Notes: generated from the sequence alone by a model not told the origin. Counted from the stretch's first letter, positions 1 to 7,467 are shown. The stretch: 13,602 nt of DNA from Helicobacteraceae bacterium (GCA_031273735.1 JAISRI010000020.1:1-13602); one strand, 5' to 3'. A program made the numbers and translations.

Positions 1-211
1 TAACTCGCTAAACCTCTGTTTTAACGATTATACGGAGCTTTCTACGCGCTTTGACGCTTACCGCGTCGCGGTGGCTAAAACGTCGAGCCAAACGCCGATC
101 GCGCAGTCTAGGACCGCCGACGCGCACTCGTCAAGAGCCGCTACCGCGTGCTTGATAATAGAGGATAATCCCATAACAGACGCGCTCAACGCGCTTAACG
201 GCGATAGATAG
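1..211 (+). CDS. C-terminal end of an unidentified, probably prophage, protein
   Basis: An open frame enters from the left edge and ends at TAG 209-211, giving about 69 residues. It includes DYTELSTRFDAYRVAVAK and ends ITDALNALNGDR. I do not recognise the family. The stop codon shares its last G with the GTG start of the next gene, a TAGTG overlap that implies translational coupling. Since the next gene is a Mu-like virion gene, this one is probably also a head or tail morphogenesis gene, but that rests only on context. The start lies outside the window. Confidence 0.5.
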   Translation, partial: NSLNLCFNDYTELSTRFDAYRVAVAKTSSQTPIAQSRTADAHSSRAATACLIIEDNPITDALNALNGDR

Positions 212-705
212 TGGTTAAGCTCAACATCGAGATCGACGCGGGGTTATTGGACGCGCAGATTGATAGATTACAAGGATGGGTCAAGGACGGCTCTCTAGCC
301 CTCGAAGCCGCTAATCGTATCGCCAATATAGCGGGGCGATCGTTCGCTCGCCGCGAATCGCCCGACGGCATAGCGTGGGAGCCGCTTTTGCCCGAAACGG
401 TCGCGGCAAAGCAAAAGGCTGGCTATCCCGATCCCTCGCGTCCGTTATACGGTAGCGGACATATGCAACGGAGTTTGACTATAGAGAGCGCTGGCGATAC
501 AGCGACGGTAGGGCTTAACGCCGTCGCGGGAGTCAAGGAGTATCCATATCCAGCGTCCCATCAGTTCGGCGCTCCCAAGCGCAATATCCCCGCTCGTCCG
601 TTTCTGCCTATTGACGCTAGAGGCGAGCTATACGAGGGCGTGCGGCTACAGATAGAGGCTGATCTGCGGGGCATGATCAGGACGTGGCTTAACTCCCCGC
701 TCTAG
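211..705 (+). CDS. phage virion morphogenesis protein, Mu gpG-like
   Basis: A 164-residue protein of the phage virion morphogenesis family (PF05069, Mu gpG type), a structural or assembly factor acting in head-tail joining or tail completion. Recognisable blocks are SPDGIAWEPL (50-59), LYGSGHMQRSLT (79-90, the usual 'G.L..S' segment) and HQFGAPKRNIPARPFL (117-132, the 'HQFG...IPARPFL' signature). The length fits the family. The start is GTG, overlapping the previous stop by one base, with no strong ribosome-binding site, so coupling is likely. The last codons from about residue 138 are partly duplicated just downstream. No other phage gene follows, so the prophage appears cut off here. The family call is from motif recognition only. 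Confidence 0.82.
   Translation: MVKLNIEIDAGLLDAQIDRLQGWVKDGSLALEAANRIANIAGRSFARRESPDGIAWEPLLPETVAAKQKAGYPDPSRPLYGSGHMQRSLTIESAGDTATVGLNAVAGVKEYPYPASHQFGAPKRNIPARPFLPIDARGELYEGVRLQIEADLRGMIRTWLNSPL
622..673 (+). repeat. 52-bp direct repeat, copy 1 (3' end of gpG-like gene)
   Basis: This stretch, starting GGCGAGCTATACGAGGGCGT, is repeated base for base at 730-781, exactly 108 bp (36 codons) downstream. It encodes GELYEGVRLQIEADLRG near the C-terminus of the virion protein. Confidence 0.95.
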
Positions 706-729
706 CCTTGCCGTAATATCCGCGCCAAC

Positions 730-781
730 GGCGAGCTATACGAGGGCGTGCGGCTACAGATAGAGGCTGATCTGCGGGGCA
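730..781 (+). repeat. 52-bp direct repeat, copy 2 (gpG-like 3' remnant)
   Basis: A perfect copy of 622-673 that lies after the gpG-like stop codon but in the same reading frame. The bases before it read NIRAN instead of the DAR of copy 1, so the copy may come from a diverged gpG homologue rather than a simple tandem duplication. It runs into unrelated sequence after about 781. I read it as a recombination scar at the edge of the prophage. Confidence 0.9.
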
Positions 782-872
782 AAAGGTTTCTACGGATAGC
801 TTTGTTGCCCCCCCCTAGCCAATTCTGCAATCCAATCGCCACAACTTTTTTGACGATCGCGCAAAAAAAAGA

Positions 873-1205
873 GTGGCTGAAAGTTTCAAAAAAAACGCGG
901 TTGATCCGAAAGTCTCATTTTATCCGCACGCAAAGTCGCGTTTTATTTGCCGTTCTACACAAAAGCCAGTAACTAATACCTACTCCTATTCGACCACATA
1001 TAAAAAAATCTATTTGGATATATGGGGGAGAAAACAGGGACGGGAAGAAAGCGAGGTAGCGTGGTCGGGATTTGCCAGCCAAGAGATTGACGAATATAAC
1101 GCTTTGTCTGGTTGTATAGTAGACGTGCTAATTCAGTTAATAGGCAAAAACACTAACGGCAATATTGAGATAGAACGATTCTGCAATAAGCAGAAAAACA
1201 AATAA
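873..1205 (+). pseudogene. doubtful ORF, possibly the 3' part of a truncated gene
   Basis: A GTG-initiated frame of 110 residues ends at TAA 1203-1205, 12 bases before the beta-barrel gene. The first ~35 residues (low-complexity, after an A-rich run) do not look like a real N-terminus, and there is no signal peptide or good ribosome-binding site. From about base 975 the reading is more protein-like (KKIYLDIWGRKQGREESEVA, later LIQLIGKNTNGNIEIERF), resembling the C-terminal half of a small envelope protein. I favour a gene whose 5' part was lost when the prophage edge formed. The stretch 790-975 otherwise holds only junction sequence, including an 8-C run at 808-815. Confidence 0.3.
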
Positions 1206-1211
1206 AAGGAG
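1206..1211 (+). promoter_or_regulatory. ribosome-binding site of the beta-barrel gene
   Basis: AAGGAG sits 6 bases before ATG 1218 and supports that start. Confidence 0.75.
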
Positions 1212-1217
1212 CAAGTA

Positions 1218-1769
1218 ATGAAACGTTTCAATAAAAGCGTAATAGCTAGTCTGATGGTCTGCGTTTTTGGGGTATATCTAAACGCCGAAGAGATACCGGG
1301 CGTTGTCAAGCGACATTATATGCGAAATGACGTGGCGGTTGGAGCGGAAGCATACTTTTTGGGCGCTAATGGTTGGAATGTCAATCTCCGCTATTTTCCG
1401 CTTGATTGGCTGTATATTAAAGGCGCGTATGGTAGCGAAGAGCTTGACGTTTGGGAGGGGTCGGTTGAATATGATTATACGTCGGCGGCTTTTGGCGCTG
1501 CGACGGCAGGCTATGACCTGTTTACGCTTTTCCTAGAGGTTTACTATCGTATGCCTATGAACGAAAAGATAAGCGGGTTTTATGAAACGTCGGTCGATTC
1601 TTATGTTGGCGTTAACATAGGTATGGGAGTGTTTCTGAGCGATAACTGGACGCTTGACTTTACGCTTGGGTTCTTTAGCGCCCCTAAACTTACCGAACGC
1701 GGCTATAACGAGGAGGAGGACATAGCCCCATTTACCGCAGGTATAAGCGCGACTTATTTCTTTAGATAA
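1218..1769 (+). CDS. small outer-membrane beta-barrel protein
   Basis: A 183-residue exported protein. Residues 1-23 form a signal peptide (KR, then hydrophobic SVIASLMVCVFGVYLNA, probable cleavage after NAE or LNA). The rest alternates polar and aromatic or hydrophobic residues in strand-like blocks (NVNLRYFPLDWLYIKGAYG, FTLFLEVYYRM, VGVNIGMGVFL, NWTLDFTLGFF, FTAGISATYFF), as in 8-stranded OmpW/OmpA-type barrels. It ends YFFR, so the usual terminal aromatic of the BAM signal is followed by one extra Arg. There is a strong ribosome-binding site. I cannot name the family and infer no transport substrate. It lies 95 bp before the TPR gene and could be co-transcribed with it. Confidence 0.7.
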   Translation: MKRFNKSVIASLMVCVFGVYLNAEEIPGVVKRHYMRNDVAVGAEAYFLGANGWNVNLRYFPLDWLYIKGAYGSEELDVWEGSVEYDYTSAAFGAATAGYDLFTLFLEVYYRMPMNEKISGFYETSVDSYVGVNIGMGVFLSDNWTLDFTLGFFSAPKLTERGYNEEEDIAPFTAGISATYFFR

Positions 1770-1793
1770 ACAACTATTGTAAAGCTAAAGAAT

Positions 1794-1821
1794 TTCTTGG
1801 TAGGCAACGGCATTCTATAGT
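1794..1821 (+). promoter_or_regulatory. possible sigma70-type promoter for the TPR gene
   Basis: TATAGT at 1816-1821 matches the -10 consensus at 5 of 6 positions. A poor -35-like TTCTTG (1794-1799) lies 16 bases upstream. It sits in the 95-bp gap before the TPR gene. The -35 match is weak, so this is a suggestion only. Confidence 0.3.
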
Positions 1822-1850
1822 TTTCTTTTGCGCAACGCGCGCTAAAACAT

Positions 1851-1859
1851 AAAGGAGGG
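1851..1859 (+). promoter_or_regulatory. strong ribosome-binding site of the TPR gene
   Basis: AAAGGAGGG, a near-perfect anti-16S match, lies 5-6 bases before ATG 1865. It fixes the start and predicts efficient translation. Confidence 0.85.
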
Positions 1860-1864
1860 AAAAG

Positions 1865-2839
1865 ATGAGATTTAGTTTACTAGGTAAAGCGTTTATCGCT
1901 TTGGTTTTAACGGCGGTTTTTGCTTACGCAAATAGCGCGACTTTTGATCGCGGCGTTGCGGCTGTCAAGAGCGGTAACTTTCAAGAAGCGGTTAAACAAT
2001 TTTCGATCGTCATTAAAGAAGATCCGAAAAACGCTATCGCTTATGCTCTTCGCGGACTTGCTTACAAAAGTTTAGGCAATACAAGCAAAGCGATCGCGGA
2101 TCTCACGCAAACGATTAAGATCAATCCAAACCTTGCCGACGTCTATATTGCTCGCGGACTTGCTTACGATGATTTAGGCGATACAAACAAAGCGATTGCA
2201 GATTACACCCAAGCGATCAAGATCGATCCGAACGGCACGAAAGCTTACTATAGTCGTGGAAGCGCTTACGCTGATTTAGGCGATACAAGTAAAGCGATTG
2301 CAGACTTTAATCAAGCGATTAAGTTCAATCCAAACTATGCCTACGCTTACCATAGTCGCGGAAATGTTTACAAAAGTTTAGGAAATACAAGCAAAGCGAT
2401 CGCCGATTACAGCCAAGCGATTAAGATCGATCCAAAAGACTCCGCCGCTTACTATAGTCGCGGAAGCGCTTACGCTGATTTAGGCGATACAAGCAAAGCG
2501 ATCGCAGATTACACGCAAGCGATTAAGATCAATCCAAACTATGCCTACGCTTACTATAGTCGCGGGGTCGCTTACTATATGTTAGGCGATAAAAGCCAAG
2601 CGATAACAGATGCGAGAAAAGCGTGCGAATTGGGCGATTGTAGTTTGTTGCAGTCTGTGGTCAGCTCAAGCGCCGAACATGATAATTCGAGAGTTCAACG
2701 AACAGAAACCAAGTATAGCAAGGTATGTTCATCAAACGATCCTATGTACAGGATGTGGGCTAATCCTTGGACTATGGGACAACAGGGGTATTTGGCAATG
2801 TATGCTGCAGATCAAGCGGCTAGAGAAAACTGCAGATGA
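1865..2839 (+). CDS. exported protein with seven TPR units
   Basis: A 324-residue protein. Residues 1-22 are a signal peptide (FIALVLTAVFAYA, cleavage likely after AYA), so it acts in the periplasm or at the envelope. Residues ~25-260 are seven consecutive 34-residue TPR units with the usual W/Y-G-A-Y-A-P pattern, such as RGSAYADLGDTSKAIADYTQ; such units form a superhelical protein-binding scaffold. The last unit ends DARKACELGDC, a motif shared with two TPR fragments elsewhere in the window. Residues 261-324 form a non-TPR tail with Cys at 288 and 323 and CSSNDPMYRMWANPWTMGQQ, whose role I do not know. Partner and pathway cannot be told. The repeats are nearly identical at DNA level, suggesting recent unit duplication. 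Confidence 0.88.
   Translation: MRFSLLGKAFIALVLTAVFAYANSATFDRGVAAVKSGNFQEAVKQFSIVIKEDPKNAIAYALRGLAYKSLGNTSKAIADLTQTIKINPNLADVYIARGLAYDDLGDTNKAIADYTQAIKIDPNGTKAYYSRGSAYADLGDTSKAIADFNQAIKFNPNYAYAYHSRGNVYKSLGNTSKAIADYSQAIKIDPKDSAAYYSRGSAYADLGDTSKAIADYTQAIKINPNYAYAYYSRGVAYYMLGDKSQAITDARKACELGDCSLLQSVVSSSAEHDNSRVQRTETKYSKVCSSNDPMYRMWANPWTMGQQGYLAMYAADQAARENCR
2243..2508 (+). repeat. near-identical TPR-unit DNA repeats
   Basis: The coding DNA has a 102-bp period (one TPR unit). The 62-base stretch 2243-2304 recurs at 2447-2508, two units later, with only three base differences, all silent third-position T/C changes. Units 2 and 5 share a similar KSLGNTSKAIAD block three units apart. This fits duplication or conversion of blocks of units. 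Confidence 0.85.
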
Positions 2840-2851
2840 CGCAATCTTAAT

Positions 2852-2870
2852 ATACGAACGTTATTCGTAT
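2852..2870 (+). other. AT-rich hairpin after the TPR gene
   Basis: ATACGAA (2852-2858) pairs with TTCGTAT (2864-2870) around a 5-base loop, 13 bases after the TPR stop. A T-run (2884-2888) follows only after another 13 bases, so a classical intrinsic terminator is doubtful. Confidence 0.35.
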
Positions 2871-2956
2871 GATAATAAGCTCATTTTTAATAATGGTGCG
2901 GTTTGCAACGTTAAAAAAGCGTTTGCGCATAAAACTTATAGAGTTGCAAGAGACAA

Positions 2957-3371
2957 ATGAACGGATACGCTAACTTTATGCGTTTGTTTATTTTATCTGC
3001 CTTATTAGGAGTTTTCGCGCTTGCGGGTAACGTAGCTGTCGATCGAGGTATTGCGGCTTATGAAAGCGGTAATTTTCAAGAGGCGATCAGGCAATTTTCG
3101 ATCGCCATTAGAGAAAATCCAAAAAATGCTCTCTCCTATATTGGTCGTGGAATCGCTTATGATGATTTAGGCGATACAAATAAAGCGATCGCCGATTTTA
3201 ATCAAGCTAAGCTCGATCCAAATTATGCGAACGCTTAACAATAATCGCGCCGCCGCTTACGCGCTTCAAGAAAATTATAAAAAAGCGACGCAAGACGCTA
3301 GAAAAGCGTGTGCGCTAGGCAATTGTGATTTTCTAAAATATCTAGGCGAAAACAAACTAATTCGCGACTGA
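2957..3371 (+). pseudogene. frameshifted exported TPR paralogue
   Basis: A shorter relative of the 1865-2839 gene. It has a signal peptide (start ATG 2957, or ATG 2978 which gives MRLFILSALLGVFALAG and aligns better with the paralogue; neither has a strong ribosome-binding site), then DRGIAAYESGNFQEAIRQFS and a second TPR unit. The frame stops at TAA 3236-3238. An extra A in GCTTAAC (expected GCTTAC, Ala-Tyr) causes this: moving one base restores NNRAAAYALQENYKKATQDA, then RKACALGNCDFLKYLGENKL, then IRD, ending at TGA 3369-3371. The intact protein would have about three TPR units and the family C-terminus. One codon (Ile of QAIK) is also missing just before. It could be a true decay event or an assembly error. 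Confidence 0.82.
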
Positions 3372-3398
3372 AGTTATAGGTTGCGATCCGCCGTTTTT

Positions 3399-3519
3399 AG
3401 TCATTCCCGCGATGAGGCGCGAAACAGCGCCGAACCCACTCCAATGCCTAGCGAAAGTAGCGAGGCGCTAAGAGGGGGCGCAAGGCGCGAAGGAAGGCGG
3501 GAATACAAATACGGCGTAG
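3399..3519 (+). repeat. composite repeat, copy A
   Basis: It opens with AGTCATTCCCGCGA (3399-3412) and closes with AAGGCGGGAAT (3494-3504) plus ACAAATACGGCGTAG. The outer halves ATTCCCGC and GCGGGAAT are complementary, 102 bp end to end. Inside are a GGCGC/GCGCC hairpin (3416-3431) and the module CTCCAATGCCTAGCG...GCGAGGCGCTAAG (3439-3472). Confidence 0.8.
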
Positions 3520-3582
3520 CCGTGCGTATTCAAAACCTATAAACAATCTCAAGGGCGATCGCTGTTCGTAGGTCTTTGGTTT

Positions 3583-3606
3583 GGATTCCCGCCTTCGCGG
3601 GAATGA
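3583..3606. repeat. simple palindromic repeat, copy C
   Basis: ATTCCCGC (3585-3592), loop CTTC, GCGGGAAT (3597-3604): a perfect 8-bp stem. The 20-base core has the form ATTCCC-N8-GGGAAT, the same shape as the dRS3 element described in Neisseria. This is a likeness of form only and does not imply shared origin. Confidence 0.88.
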
Positions 3607-3687
3607 CGTAAAACGAAGGTTTAAGGCGCGATCAAAAGTTTCTGAATGCGTTGAGCCATTCGTTTACTTAGCAAAACCCGCAAATGC

Positions 3688-3833
3688 AGTCATTCCCGCG
3701 ACTTTAGCGTAGCCCCGCTTTTGGGGGCGTAATCGCGGAGGAAGGCGGGAATCCAAATACGGCGTAGCGCCCGCTCCAATGCCTCGCGAAATAGCGAGGC
3801 GCTAAGGAACGGAAGAGCGCAAGGCGGGAACGA
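3688..3833 (+). repeat. composite repeat, copy B
   Basis: It opens with AGTCATTCCCGCGA (3688-3701), reaches a GGCGGGAAT closing half at 3744-3752 followed by CCAAATACGGCGTAG as in copy A, then carries the hairpin module outside the halves: GCCTCGC (3781-3787), loop GAAATA, GCGAGGC (3794-3800), and a second half-site GCAAGGCGGGAA (3819-3830). The module order differs from copy A, so the parts shuffle. Confidence 0.8.
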
Positions 3834-3839
3834 CGACGA

Positions 3840-4802
3840 CTATTTCGCGCCTTCGCGAATGTAGCGGCGGTGTTCCCTAAAGGTTTCGGAAAAGTCGTGT
3901 TCGCCGTCCGATCCGCGCACAAAATAGAGATATTTGGTTTTCGCGGGGTTGAGCGCCGCGTTGATCGCCTCTAAACTTGCCATTGCGATGGGATATGGCG
4001 GCAATCCCTCTTTTTTGTAGGTGTTAAAATCGCTCTCGTCGGCTTTAATTCTTTGCGGCGTTACCCTTTGGTGCGAAAAGTAGCCGTAATTTAGCGTTCC
4101 GTCCATTTGCAGGCGCATATTTTTATCGAGCCGATTGTAAATCACGCTGGCGACAAGCGGCATTTCCGCTACCGAAGCCGCCTCTTTTTGCACGATCGAG
4201 GCGATCGTAACGATTCTAAACCACTCCGCCTCGTCGTATCTGCCAAAACGCTCGATCGCGCGCGCTTTATGTAGCTTGATCGAACGCTCCACAAGTAGGT
4301 TTGCCACCTGTTCCTCGCTAGAGCCTTTGATAATCTGATAGGTATCGGGTATCAAAACGCCTTCGGCAAACGGCGCGGTTTTTTCATAGACTTCGCGCAG
4401 TTTATTGGCGTCAAACCCCAACTGCGCGGCGATCTGATCGAGCGCGATCGCCGTCGTTTCGCCCGGTATAAGAGTAATTTTGTCAAAAGCCGCTTTGCCG
4501 TTTATAAGTCCGAAGTAAAAGTCTAGTCGCGTCAAGTTTGCGCTTCCAACGTCGATCATTCCGTATTTTGGCAGCCCAAAAGCGCGGATCAACCAAAAAT
4601 CCAAATCGCCCAGATCGATTCCATCTTGCCTAAGCTGTGCTACAATCGGGCGCAAAGCTCCCTGAGCGACCTGAACAAAGCGCGGATTTTCAAGCCGCGA
4701 AGAAAGATAGTAGGAGAGAAGTAAGACGATGAAAAGAGCGATCTGGGCGAGCGTTAAAACCGCCGCGGCGATATGCGTTTTGTTTGTTCTCGTCTTGCTC
4801 AT
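3840..4802 (-). CDS. mltG: endolytic murein transglycosylase MltG (YceG-like)
   Basis: MltG cleaves nascent peptidoglycan strands in the periplasm next to the inner membrane and is thought to end glycan polymerisation. The 320 residues are close to the usual ~340. Residues 11-32 are an N-terminal membrane anchor. The YceG domain shows the catalytic Glu in IVQKEAASVAEMPLVASVIY (E207), then NRL, MDGTLNYG (233-240) and the hallmark GLPPYPIAMASLEAINAALN (266-285) with PAKTKYLYFV following, and HDFSETFREH near the end. ATG 4802 is needed to keep the anchor; the ribosome-binding site before it is weak. The first 74 bases lie antisense to the start of the next gene. Its 3' end meets the repeat region. 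Confidence 0.93.
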   Translation of the reverse strand: MSKTRTNKTHIAAAVLTLAQIALFIVLLLSYYLSSRLENPRFVQVAQGALRPIVAQLRQDGIDLGDLDFWLIRAFGLPKYGMIDVGSANLTRLDFYFGLINGKAAFDKITLIPGETTAIALDQIAAQLGFDANKLREVYEKTAPFAEGVLIPDTYQIIKGSSEEQVANLLVERSIKLHKARAIERFGRYDEAEWFRIVTIASIVQKEAASVAEMPLVASVIYNRLDKNMRLQMDGTLNYGYFSHQRVTPQRIKADESDFNTYKKEGLPPYPIAMASLEAINAALNPAKTKYLYFVRGSDGEHDFSETFREHRRYIREGAK

Positions 4803-7467
4803 AGCTTTGGGCGCGCTCTTCTTTGGCGTAAGTTTTGAAAAATGGGATTTTAGCCAATTTGAGGTTCAAGGCGTCGATTTAAGCGTAAATCCAAAGATTG
4901 TTTTGTCGATCGATAAGCTGATAATCCGCGACGACGAAGCGCAAGAGCAGAGCGATCCAAATACGACGCTTAAATATATAAGAGCGGCTTTTTTGGCGCT
5001 ACTTTTGACCGATCGCCTAGAGGTAAAATCCGTCGTCGTCGGCGACAAAGAGGCGTATCTTCTCTACGAGAAAGGAAACTTTTTCATTTCTCATAAAAAC
5101 GCGAGCGCGCAATTTACGCTAGGCTGGATGGAGGGCGCGGGCGTGGCGTTCGAGCTGATCGACGCGAAGTGGCAAGATTACGCGCTTGGCGTTAAAGCAA
5201 AGGGCTTTATCAGCCCGACCACAGGCAAATTTTCTATCGAAGCGCAATATAAATCCTCTTACGTTACGGGCGCCTTTAGCGCGTGGGGCGACGATAAGTT
5301 TGCCGTTTTGCGCCTTAACGACAATCGCTTTACGATCGACGGCTACGAAGGAGACTTTTTTGGATTAGCGGAAATCGATCTCGTTAATAAAAAAGGTTCG
5401 TTCGAGGGCGGCGCGATAGCTTTAGGTATTCGCGGCGCCGCGCGGGCAAAATACGAAGGCGACAAGATCGGCTTCACCGTTCTAAACGCGGAGGCAAAAA
5501 GCCTAGAAACGCTCGCCCAAGCGTTACCTATCAATTCAACGGCAAAGATGTGGATTCACGGTAATACTATAGCCGAAAATTATAGAGCCGAACGTTTCGC
5601 GTTAGACTTTAATCTTACTACGATGAGTCCTAATATATCTACGCTATCGCTAGAGGCTTTAGCGCGTAACGCAAATATCTATTTTAATCCCAAGCTGCCT
5701 AGCGCTTTTGCCGAAGAGGTCAAAGTTACGATCGATAAAGGAGTTTTAAGAATCGTCGCCAATAACGCCGAATACGAAGGGCAAAAAATCAACGCCGACG
5801 TAACGATTAACAATCTTGACGTAGATAAGAAACAGAATCTTCAACTAAAGATCGATACTTTGGCGCTTTTCGACGAAACCTTGCGCGATCTGATCGCCGC
5901 TTTTGGAGCAAAGATCGATCTGATTCAGCGTAGCGGCAAAAACGAGGCTACTTTTCTACTTAAAACCCCCGTATCAAACTTAGACGATCTGCATTTTAAA
6001 GCGAGGTTAATATCGGAATATGGCGAGATCGAGGCTCTAGGGACGCCGATTGCGTATAGCGCCGCAGACGTAACGATAGAGGATTCAAATATAACGATCA
6101 ATAAACTTTATTTAACGGTTCCAAATCTCCCGTTATTTTCCGTAGCGGGATTGATCGAAGCGGGCGAAAAAAGATTTGCGCTTTTATTCGATCTAAGAGA
6201 CGCTAAACTATTGGGCGGCTTAGGAGTCTCTTTCGATCGTCTTAAGACTAAACTCGCGGGCGTTTGGGACAAAGAAACTACGCGCTTAACTTTAGACGAT
6301 TTTGCTACGGAGATTACGCTAAAAGACGATCGTATAGAGATTAGAATGAACGATCTAAAGCGTTACAAACCATATCTGCCGATTATGGAACTTTTAGATA
6401 TAGGAGACGGAAAGTTAAGAGTCGTAAAAGAAGACGACAAATTGATTTCGTATTTCACGGTTGATATCGGCGCAAAAATCCTTTATAAAGATAGCAAACC
6501 GATCGAACGCGCAAGCGGGTTTATTAAAACAAATAAAGACGGAAGCAGTTTGGTTAGGCTTCTTGAAGGCTCGTTTTTACTAGACGCTAATAAAAATCAC
6601 ATAAGAGCCGCGATCAACGGGTTGGAGGTAGATATTGAAGCGCTAATCGATTTCGCTAACCGCAGAAAAGCTACGTTAGAAGACGCTGGTTTAAGCGACG
6701 AAAGTCGACGGATATTTGTTTTCGGCGATAAAAGCGGAGTTCGTTTCAAAAATAAACTGCTTAAAAGCGATTGGTTTTCATTCTATCAAGAGGGCGAACG
6801 TTTCGAAGGGCAGATCAAAGAGCGAAGCTCCGCTATAACGATCAATCGCGATCGTAGCGACATAACCTTTCGCGGCGAAAAAATAGGCACCGATTGGGTG
6901 CGCGAATTAAGCGGCGTTAAGATGAGCGGCGGCAGTTGGGATTTTAGCGGACACGCAAGTTTAAACAGCAAAGACGTTTATGGCGTAATCCGCATAAAAA
7001 ACGCTACGATTGAGGAGGCAAAACTATTTACAAACGTCATAGCGCTAATCAACACCTTGCCATCTTTAGCGCAGTTTCGATCGCCCGGTTTTACCTCTAA
7101 AGGTTTTAAGATACAAGAGGGGGCGATAGAGGTTTATTATTCCAACGACGTTCTTTATTTTAATCTTGTTCGTATTGTGGGAATAAACGCCGATATTTTG
7201 GCGCAAGGAAGCGTGAAACTAAGTAGCGGAGAGGTCGATATTTACGCCGCGGTTCAAAGCGTAAAATCCTTTAGCTCGCTTTTTTCAAAAATCCCAATCG
7301 TAGGCTACTTATTATTGGGCGATAGCAAAAAGATTGAAAACATTTTGCATATTAGCGGGACGATCGACGATCCAAAAGTGGAAAGCAAACTTGTAGACGA
7401 GATTATTTTTTATCCCGCGAACGTATTCAAACGCGCTCTTATGTTGCCGATAAAGATTTTTGAATAA
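4729..7467 (+). CDS. AsmA/YhdP-like envelope protein
   Basis: A 912-residue protein anchored by an N-terminal hydrophobic helix (12-34) with a long, beta-rich periplasmic part. The C-terminal block holds IPIVGYLLLGDSKKIENILH (855-874) and SGTIDDPKVESKLVDEI, then FKRALMLPIKIFE, which I recognise from YhdP/AsmA-like (DUF3971/AsmA_2) proteins. In other bacteria these large proteins form bridges that carry phospholipids between inner and outer membrane, so that role is inferred here. A GGAG-type site (4712-4716) lies 12 bases before ATG 4729. The gene is divergent from mltG with overlapping starts and ends 7 bases from the convergent nitrilase-like gene. The exact subfamily cannot be fixed by eye. 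Confidence 0.82.
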   Translation: MKRAIWASVKTAAAICVLFVLVLLIALGALFFGVSFEKWDFSQFEVQGVDLSVNPKIVLSIDKLIIRDDEAQEQSDPNTTLKYIRAAFLALLLTDRLEVKSVVVGDKEAYLLYEKGNFFISHKNASAQFTLGWMEGAGVAFELIDAKWQDYALGVKAKGFISPTTGKFSIEAQYKSSYVTGAFSAWGDDKFAVLRLNDNRFTIDGYEGDFFGLAEIDLVNKKGSFEGGAIALGIRGAARAKYEGDKIGFTVLNAEAKSLETLAQALPINSTAKMWIHGNTIAENYRAERFALDFNLTTMSPNISTLSLEALARNANIYFNPKLPSAFAEEVKVTIDKGVLRIVANNAEYEGQKINADVTINNLDVDKKQNLQLKIDTLALFDETLRDLIAAFGAKIDLIQRSGKNEATFLLKTPVSNLDDLHFKARLISEYGEIEALGTPIAYSAADVTIEDSNITINKLYLTVPNLPLFSVAGLIEAGEKRFALLFDLRDAKLLGGLGVSFDRLKTKLAGVWDKETTRLTLDDFATEITLKDDRIEIRMNDLKRYKPYLPIMELLDIGDGKLRVVKEDDKLISYFTVDIGAKILYKDSKPIERASGFIKTNKDGSSLVRLLEGSFLLDANKNHIRAAINGLEVDIEALIDFANRRKATLEDAGLSDESRRIFVFGDKSGVRFKNKLLKSDWFSFYQEGERFEGQIKERSSAITINRDRSDITFRGEKIGTDWVRELSGVKMSGGSWDFSGHASLNSKDVYGVIRIKNATIEEAKLFTNVIALINTLPSLAQFRSPGFTSKGFKIQEGAIEVYYSNDVLYFNLVRIVGINADILAQGSVKLSSGEVDIYAAVQSVKSFSSLFSKIPIVGYLLLGDSKKIENILHISGTIDDPKVESKLVDEIIFYPANVFKRALMLPIKIFE

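Larger units (their letters stand above)
3372..3839. repeat. 468-bp gene-free region of composite hairpin repeats
   Basis: No gene is visible between the TPR pseudogene and the end of mltG, which converge on this stretch. It is filled by modular repeats using ATTCCC and GGGAAT halves, a hairpin module of the form GCCTCGC...GCGAGGC, and a CAAATACGGCGTAG tail. The copies are listed separately. Between them (3520-3580, 3610-3685) I see only unremarkable sequence. Confidence 0.85.

Noticed and set aside
808..815. 8-C tract as a phase-variation switch
   Set aside because: Poly-G/C tracts vary in Campylobacterota, but adding one C here would lead directly into TAG at 816-818, and neither flanking frame is a convincing gene.
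748..972. 74-residue ORF starting inside the second 52-bp repeat
   Set aside because: Its first residues are only the duplicated gpG tail; the rest crosses a poly-C run and poly-A runs with no protein-like pattern or ribosome-binding site.
2610..2960. 116-residue ORF overlapping the TPR gene's 3' end
   Set aside because: It is an out-of-frame reading of the TPR C-terminus and the AT-rich gap, with no independent start signal.
3399..3833. CRISPR array
   Set aside because: The repeats are few, irregularly spaced and palindromic with shuffled modules, with no uniform spacers and no cas genes nearby.
3704..3922. 72-residue minus-strand ORF across the repeats and mltG end
   Set aside because: It reads through hairpin repeats and overlaps mltG in another frame; its Arg/Ala/Pro-rich composition is typical of shadow frames.
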